Of a stretch of DNA of 8,899 nucleotides, positions 6,841-8,899 are shown piece after piece; within the stretch, counting starts at the first letter, position 1, and every line of letters starts with the position of its first letter. Below the pieces are notes generated by a model. The model was not told the origin of the DNA, made no database searches, and saw only the letters and a program-made list of their open reading frames with translations. The DNA is from Bacillota bacterium (GTDB taxonomy: Bacteria; Bacillota; Sulfobacillia; RBS10-35): positions 1-8,899 of the forward strand of contig JASBVX010000042.1 of the NCBI GenBank assembly GCA_029960865.1, given 5' to 3'. A program made the translations under genes and the position numbers.

Positions 6841-6878
6841 CAAAGAATTTCGGTTTCCGGCCGATTCTTTGTACAAAG
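6841..6878 (+). promoter_or_regulatory. Nested inverted repeats next to the ribosome binding site of the SLH protein gene
   Basis: CAAAGAAT at 6841-6848 is exactly complementary to ATTCTTTG at 6864-6871 (15-base loop). The right arm is shared with a 12-base perfect palindrome, CTTTGTACAAAG, at 6867-6878, whose right half runs into the Shine-Dalgarno AAAGGAGG (6875-6882). The result is three copies of the CAAAG/CTTTG unit. It could be a protein operator or an RNA fold next to the ribosome binding site; neither is proven. Confidence 0.35.
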
Positions 6879-6882
6879 GAGG
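6875..6882 (+). promoter_or_regulatory. Ribosome binding site fixing the GTG start of the SLH protein
   Basis: AAAGGAGG lies seven bases before GTG at 6890. The reading frame is open back to 6572, but those upstream codons have no such site, lie antisense to gap and do not resemble a leader. Starting at GTG places a classic signal peptide at the N-terminus. Confidence 0.8.
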
Positions 6883-6889
6883 ATGCATC

Positions 6890-8545
6890 GTGCGCAAACC
6901 GCTGCTCATCGCCCTCATGGTCGCCCTAGCCCTTCTCTTTCCCGGCCAGGGCTTTCTTTCTGCCCAGGAAGGGGCTGTTGCCCTGAAGGATATCCAGGGC
7001 CACTGGGCCCAGAGCTACATCGTGACGCTGGTGGAAAGAGGGGTCATCCGGGGGTACGAAGATGGGACCTTTCGCCCCGATCGGGCGATTACAAGGGCGG
7101 AGTTCGTGACGCTCTTGGTAAGAGAGCTCGAACCCCAGGCTGAATCCTCCAGCGCCCCTGCTTTCGAGGACGTGGCTTCGGGCCACTGGGCCTACGAATC
7201 CATCCAGAAGGCGGCCGCTGCCGGCTGGCTGAAGCCGGCTGAATACGGCAGGATGTTCAAGGCGGATCAGCCTATGGGCCGGGGGGAAGCCGCCCGCTTG
7301 ATCGTAAGGGCGGCCGGGTTCGCTCCTGAAGCGGCTGCCCTGACAGGCTCCAGCAGCACCTTTTCCGATGTGCAGGGAGAGATCAAACCTTATGTGGACG
7401 TGGCAGTGGCCCATGGCCTCTTGACGGGCTTTCCGGGAGGGGTTTTTAAACCCCAGGGGACCCTCACCCGCGCCGAAGCAGGGGCGATCATACTCCGTTT
7501 GACGGACCCCGCTTTGCGTCCCGCCACCTGGACGGAAAATTACACCTTCAAGATCACGGGCCGGACCAACAAGGTGCAGGTGGTGCGGATCAATTTGAAC
7601 CGGCCCGATATCGAAGTGAAGCCGGTGATCGCCAAGGGGCAGATCGGTCAGACGGAATCCCTGATGGACATGGCCAACCGCGCGGGAGCCATCGCCGCCA
7701 TCAACGGGACCTATTTTGCCGCGTACAAGGACCGCTACGGTGATCGTTTCGGGGAACCCTTCGGTACCCTTGTGATCGATGGGCGGTGGCTTCACCTGAT
7801 CTACGGTGGGACCACCATGGCCATCACCCCAGATAAAAAAGTCCTGATGGCTCCCATCGAGATGGAGATCGAAGGGTCGGTGGATGGCCACGAAGGGTTC
7901 TGGGGAGCTTTCCACATCAACGCCACCATCGATGACCTGATGGTGATCTACACCAAGGAATGGGGTCCCACCACGCGGCGGGATAGGGGGGCCACGGTGA
8001 CGGTGGAAAACGGCAGGGTGACCTCCGTAGGAGGGCCTGATGTGCCCATCCCTCAAAACGGTTATGTGGTGTGGTTTCCAGAGCAATATGCCAAGCCGGA
8101 TGCTTGGAGCTGGAAGAATCTCGCCAAGGTGGGGGTCCAAGCCGACTGGAAGGTGAAGCTCAAGACCCATGATCTCACGCCCTTTGAGGATCCCGCCTGG
8201 CGGAATGTGGAGCAAGCCATCGGGGTGGGGCCGCAGCTGGTGGCGGGAGGGAAGGTGGTGGCCAGCCCTGAGTCTATGGCCAAAGAGAAATTTACCGAGG
8301 GCAAGATCGTTTCGGATCCCTACAACCGCTCGGGAGTGGGCGTTACCCGGGACGGCATCCTCATCTTTGCCGTCACCAACTATGCCACCATGGCTGAATG
8401 GGCGGAGATTATGCGCCAGCTAGGAGCGGTGGAAGCCATGGCGATGGATTCGGGAGCTTCCTCGGGCCTTATCTACCAAGGAAAGTACCTCTGGCAGCCC
8501 GGAAGGGAGCTCAGCAACGGACTCGTGGTGCTGCAAAAGAAGTAA
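6890..8545 (+). CDS. Secreted SLH-domain protein with phosphodiester glycosidase (NAGPA/DUF2233-like) domain
   Basis: A 551-residue exported protein. Residues 1-25 form a signal peptide (RK, a hydrophobic core, then FLSA before QEG). Three S-layer-homology repeats follow: about 31-80 (DIQGHWAQ, FRPDRAITRAEF), 92-143 (DVASGHWAYESI, degenerate GRGEAARL) and 158-206 (FSDV, FKPQGTLTRAEA). SLH triplets normally bind pyruvylated secondary cell-wall polymer, so the protein probably sits on the cell surface. About 215-551 resembles the phosphodiester glycosidase family, named for the human mannose-6-phosphate uncovering enzyme: AAINGTYF (269-276), IGVGPQLVAGGKVV (444-457), RSGVGVTRDGILIFAV (480-495), LGAVEAMAMDSGASSGL (511-527). 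Its usual DGGGSS-like tail motif reads DSGASS here. Bacterial substrates of this family are mostly unknown; cell-wall glycan or sporulation roles are suggested for relatives. GTG start; single gene, divergent from gap; CRISPR array downstream. Confidence 0.85.
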   Translation: MRKPLLIALMVALALLFPGQGFLSAQEGAVALKDIQGHWAQSYIVTLVERGVIRGYEDGTFRPDRAITRAEFVTLLVRELEPQAESSSAPAFEDVASGHWAYESIQKAAAAGWLKPAEYGRMFKADQPMGRGEAARLIVRAAGFAPEAAALTGSSSTFSDVQGEIKPYVDVAVAHGLLTGFPGGVFKPQGTLTRAEAGAIILRLTDPALRPATWTENYTFKITGRTNKVQVVRINLNRPDIEVKPVIAKGQIGQTESLMDMANRAGAIAAINGTYFAAYKDRYGDRFGEPFGTLVIDGRWLHLIYGGTTMAITPDKKVLMAPIEMEIEGSVDGHEGFWGAFHINATIDDLMVIYTKEWGPTTRRDRGATVTVENGRVTSVGGPDVPIPQNGYVVWFPEQYAKPDAWSWKNLAKVGVQADWKVKLKTHDLTPFEDPAWRNVEQAIGVGPQLVAGGKVVASPESMAKEKFTEGKIVSDPYNRSGVGVTRDGILIFAVTNYATMAEWAEIMRQLGAVEAMAMDSGASSGLIYQGKYLWQPGRELSNGLVVLQKK

Positions 8546-8546
8546 C

Positions 8547-8596
8547 GGCTCAAAGCTTAGCGCTGAGCCCCACAAGCCTTGGGCGCTTGCTTGAGC
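8547..8596 (+). terminator. Terminator-like dyad after the SLH protein gene (weak)
   Basis: Just after the TAA stop, GGCTCA (8547-8552) can pair with TGAGCC (8564-8569). Alternatively GCTCAA (8548-8553) can pair with TTGAGC (8591-8596), helped by inner GCGC/GCGC. The two folds exclude each other. No T-run follows either one, so an intrinsic terminator is only a possibility. Confidence 0.3.
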
Positions 8597-8599
8597 TAA

Positions 8600-8760
8600 A
8601 CACAAAGGTGGGGGAGAAGAGGCGTTCCAGGAGGAACAGGCAGCAACGGCAGGAAAAAGGCGGCTGGGCGAGAATCTATCGCTTACGAACCTTGACAACC
8701 AGAAACGGGTAGACAGGATACAAACGATTAATGTAACATGCTTTCGCATAGGGTGCAAGA
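8600..8760 (+). promoter_or_regulatory. Probable CRISPR leader with candidate promoters
   Basis: This stretch has no convincing gene, and from about 8670 it is clearly lower in GC than the rest of the window. It lies upstream of the first repeat when the repeat is read in the canonical I-E direction, so it should be the leader. A perfect TTGACA lies at 8692-8697 with only a poor -10 (AGGATA at 8715, 17 bases on). A second option is TAGACA at 8710-8715 with TAACAT at 8734-8739 (18-base spacing), which would start transcription about 15 bases before repeat 1. A small hairpin, ATGC-TTTC-GCAT, lies at 8738-8749. Leader identity is inferred from position and orientation. Confidence 0.55.
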
Positions 8761-8899
8761 CTCTCCCCCGCACACGCGGGGATTGACCATCGAGATGAAT
8801 AGCGGTTGGTTTCGCGCCGACCTCTCCCCCGCACACGCGGGGATTGACCCGCGGTGTCGGGCCAGGTTAACCGAGTGAAGGACTCTCCCCCGCACACGC
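8761..8899 (+). CRISPR. Start of a CRISPR array, subtype I-E-like repeat (continues past right edge)
   Basis: Repeats lie at 8761-8788 and 8822-8849 (28 bases, identical), and the first 17 bases of a third at 8883-8899 are also identical. The period is exactly 61 bases. The two 33-base spacers (8789-8821 and 8850-8882) are unrelated to each other. Each repeat starts CTCTC, then a 6-bp stem CCCCGC/GCGGGG around ACAC, and ends ATTGACC. This has the same layout as the E. coli I-E repeat (five bases, 6-bp stem, 4-base loop, tail ending ACC plus one base), where Cas6e cuts after the stem to leave the 5' handle. On this reading the array is transcribed rightward. No cas genes are visible, so the subtype rests on the repeat alone. 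Confidence 0.93.

Noticed and set aside
6572..6889. Upstream extension of the SLH protein frame to an ATG at 6572
   Set aside because: The extra 106 codons run antisense to the gap start and through the promoter region; the GTG at 6890 has a strong ribosome binding site and gives a proper signal peptide.
6926..8215. Long minus-strand ORF (429 codons) opposite the SLH protein gene
   Set aside because: The opposite strand encodes a protein with clear signal peptide, SLH and NAGPA motifs; this frame has low-complexity shadow sequence and no recognisable domain.
8621..8640. Short dyad GTTCC-AGGA-GGAAC before the leader
   Set aside because: The stem is only five base pairs, with no T-run and no clear link to a gene; probably chance.
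8398..8712. Plus-strand ORF of 104 codons spanning the end of the SLH gene and the leader
   Set aside because: Its first half is a frame shadow of the SLH gene, it has no ribosome binding site of note, and the rest covers the leader-like region.
8420..8897. Minus-strand ORFs over the array with peptides such as SIPACAGE and SPRVRG
   Set aside because: These are the well-known spurious translations of I-E-type CRISPR repeats, repeated at the 61-base period; they are not genes.

Overview
The window looks like a piece of chromosome from a GC-rich Gram-positive-type bacterium, most likely a deep-branching and possibly thermophilic member of the Bacillota. The reasons are: lower-glycolysis genes packed head to tail and followed by secG; strong Shine-Dalgarno sites of the AAAGGAGGTG type; TTG and GTG starts; an S-layer-homology (SLH) surface protein; and an H+-pyrophosphatase gene. 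The lineage is inferred from style, not from any database match.

Positions 1-6685 read leftward on the minus strand. They form one tight gene series: gap (GAPDH), pgk, tpiA, gpmI (cofactor-independent phosphoglycerate mutase), eno, secG and the 5' part of a membrane pyrophosphatase gene (hppA) that runs off the left edge. Together gap to eno convert triose phosphates to phosphoenolpyruvate. The first four junctions are stop/start overlaps (TGATG, TTGA, ATGA, ATGA), so translation is probably coupled. secG follows eno after 39 bases and hppA follows secG after 52 bases. The secG-hppA gap holds a 12-bp perfect inverted repeat over the hppA start region and a possible 8-codon leader ORF whose stop overlaps the hppA start. 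No cggR-type regulator is present upstream of gap within the window.

Positions 6686-6889 are a divergent intergenic region. It carries a perfect TATAAT for the glycolytic operon and, on the other side, nested inverted repeats next to the ribosome binding site of the rightward gene. Positions 6890-8545 encode a secreted 551-residue protein: signal peptide, three SLH repeats and a phosphodiester glycosidase (NAGPA/DUF2233-like) domain.

Positions 8546-8760 hold no convincing gene. They contain a weak terminator-like dyad and then a lower-GC stretch that looks like a CRISPR leader. At 8761 a CRISPR array begins: two complete 28-base repeats, two 33-base spacers and the first 17 bases of a third repeat at the window edge. 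The repeat architecture (6-bp CCCCGC/GCGGGG stem, 4-base loop, ATTGACC tail) is that of subtype I-E. No cas genes are in the window.

Most of the window is ordinary core metabolism. The points worth checking are the structured start of hppA, an unusual residue in triosephosphate isomerase, the SLH-glycosidase fusion, and the leader end of the CRISPR array.
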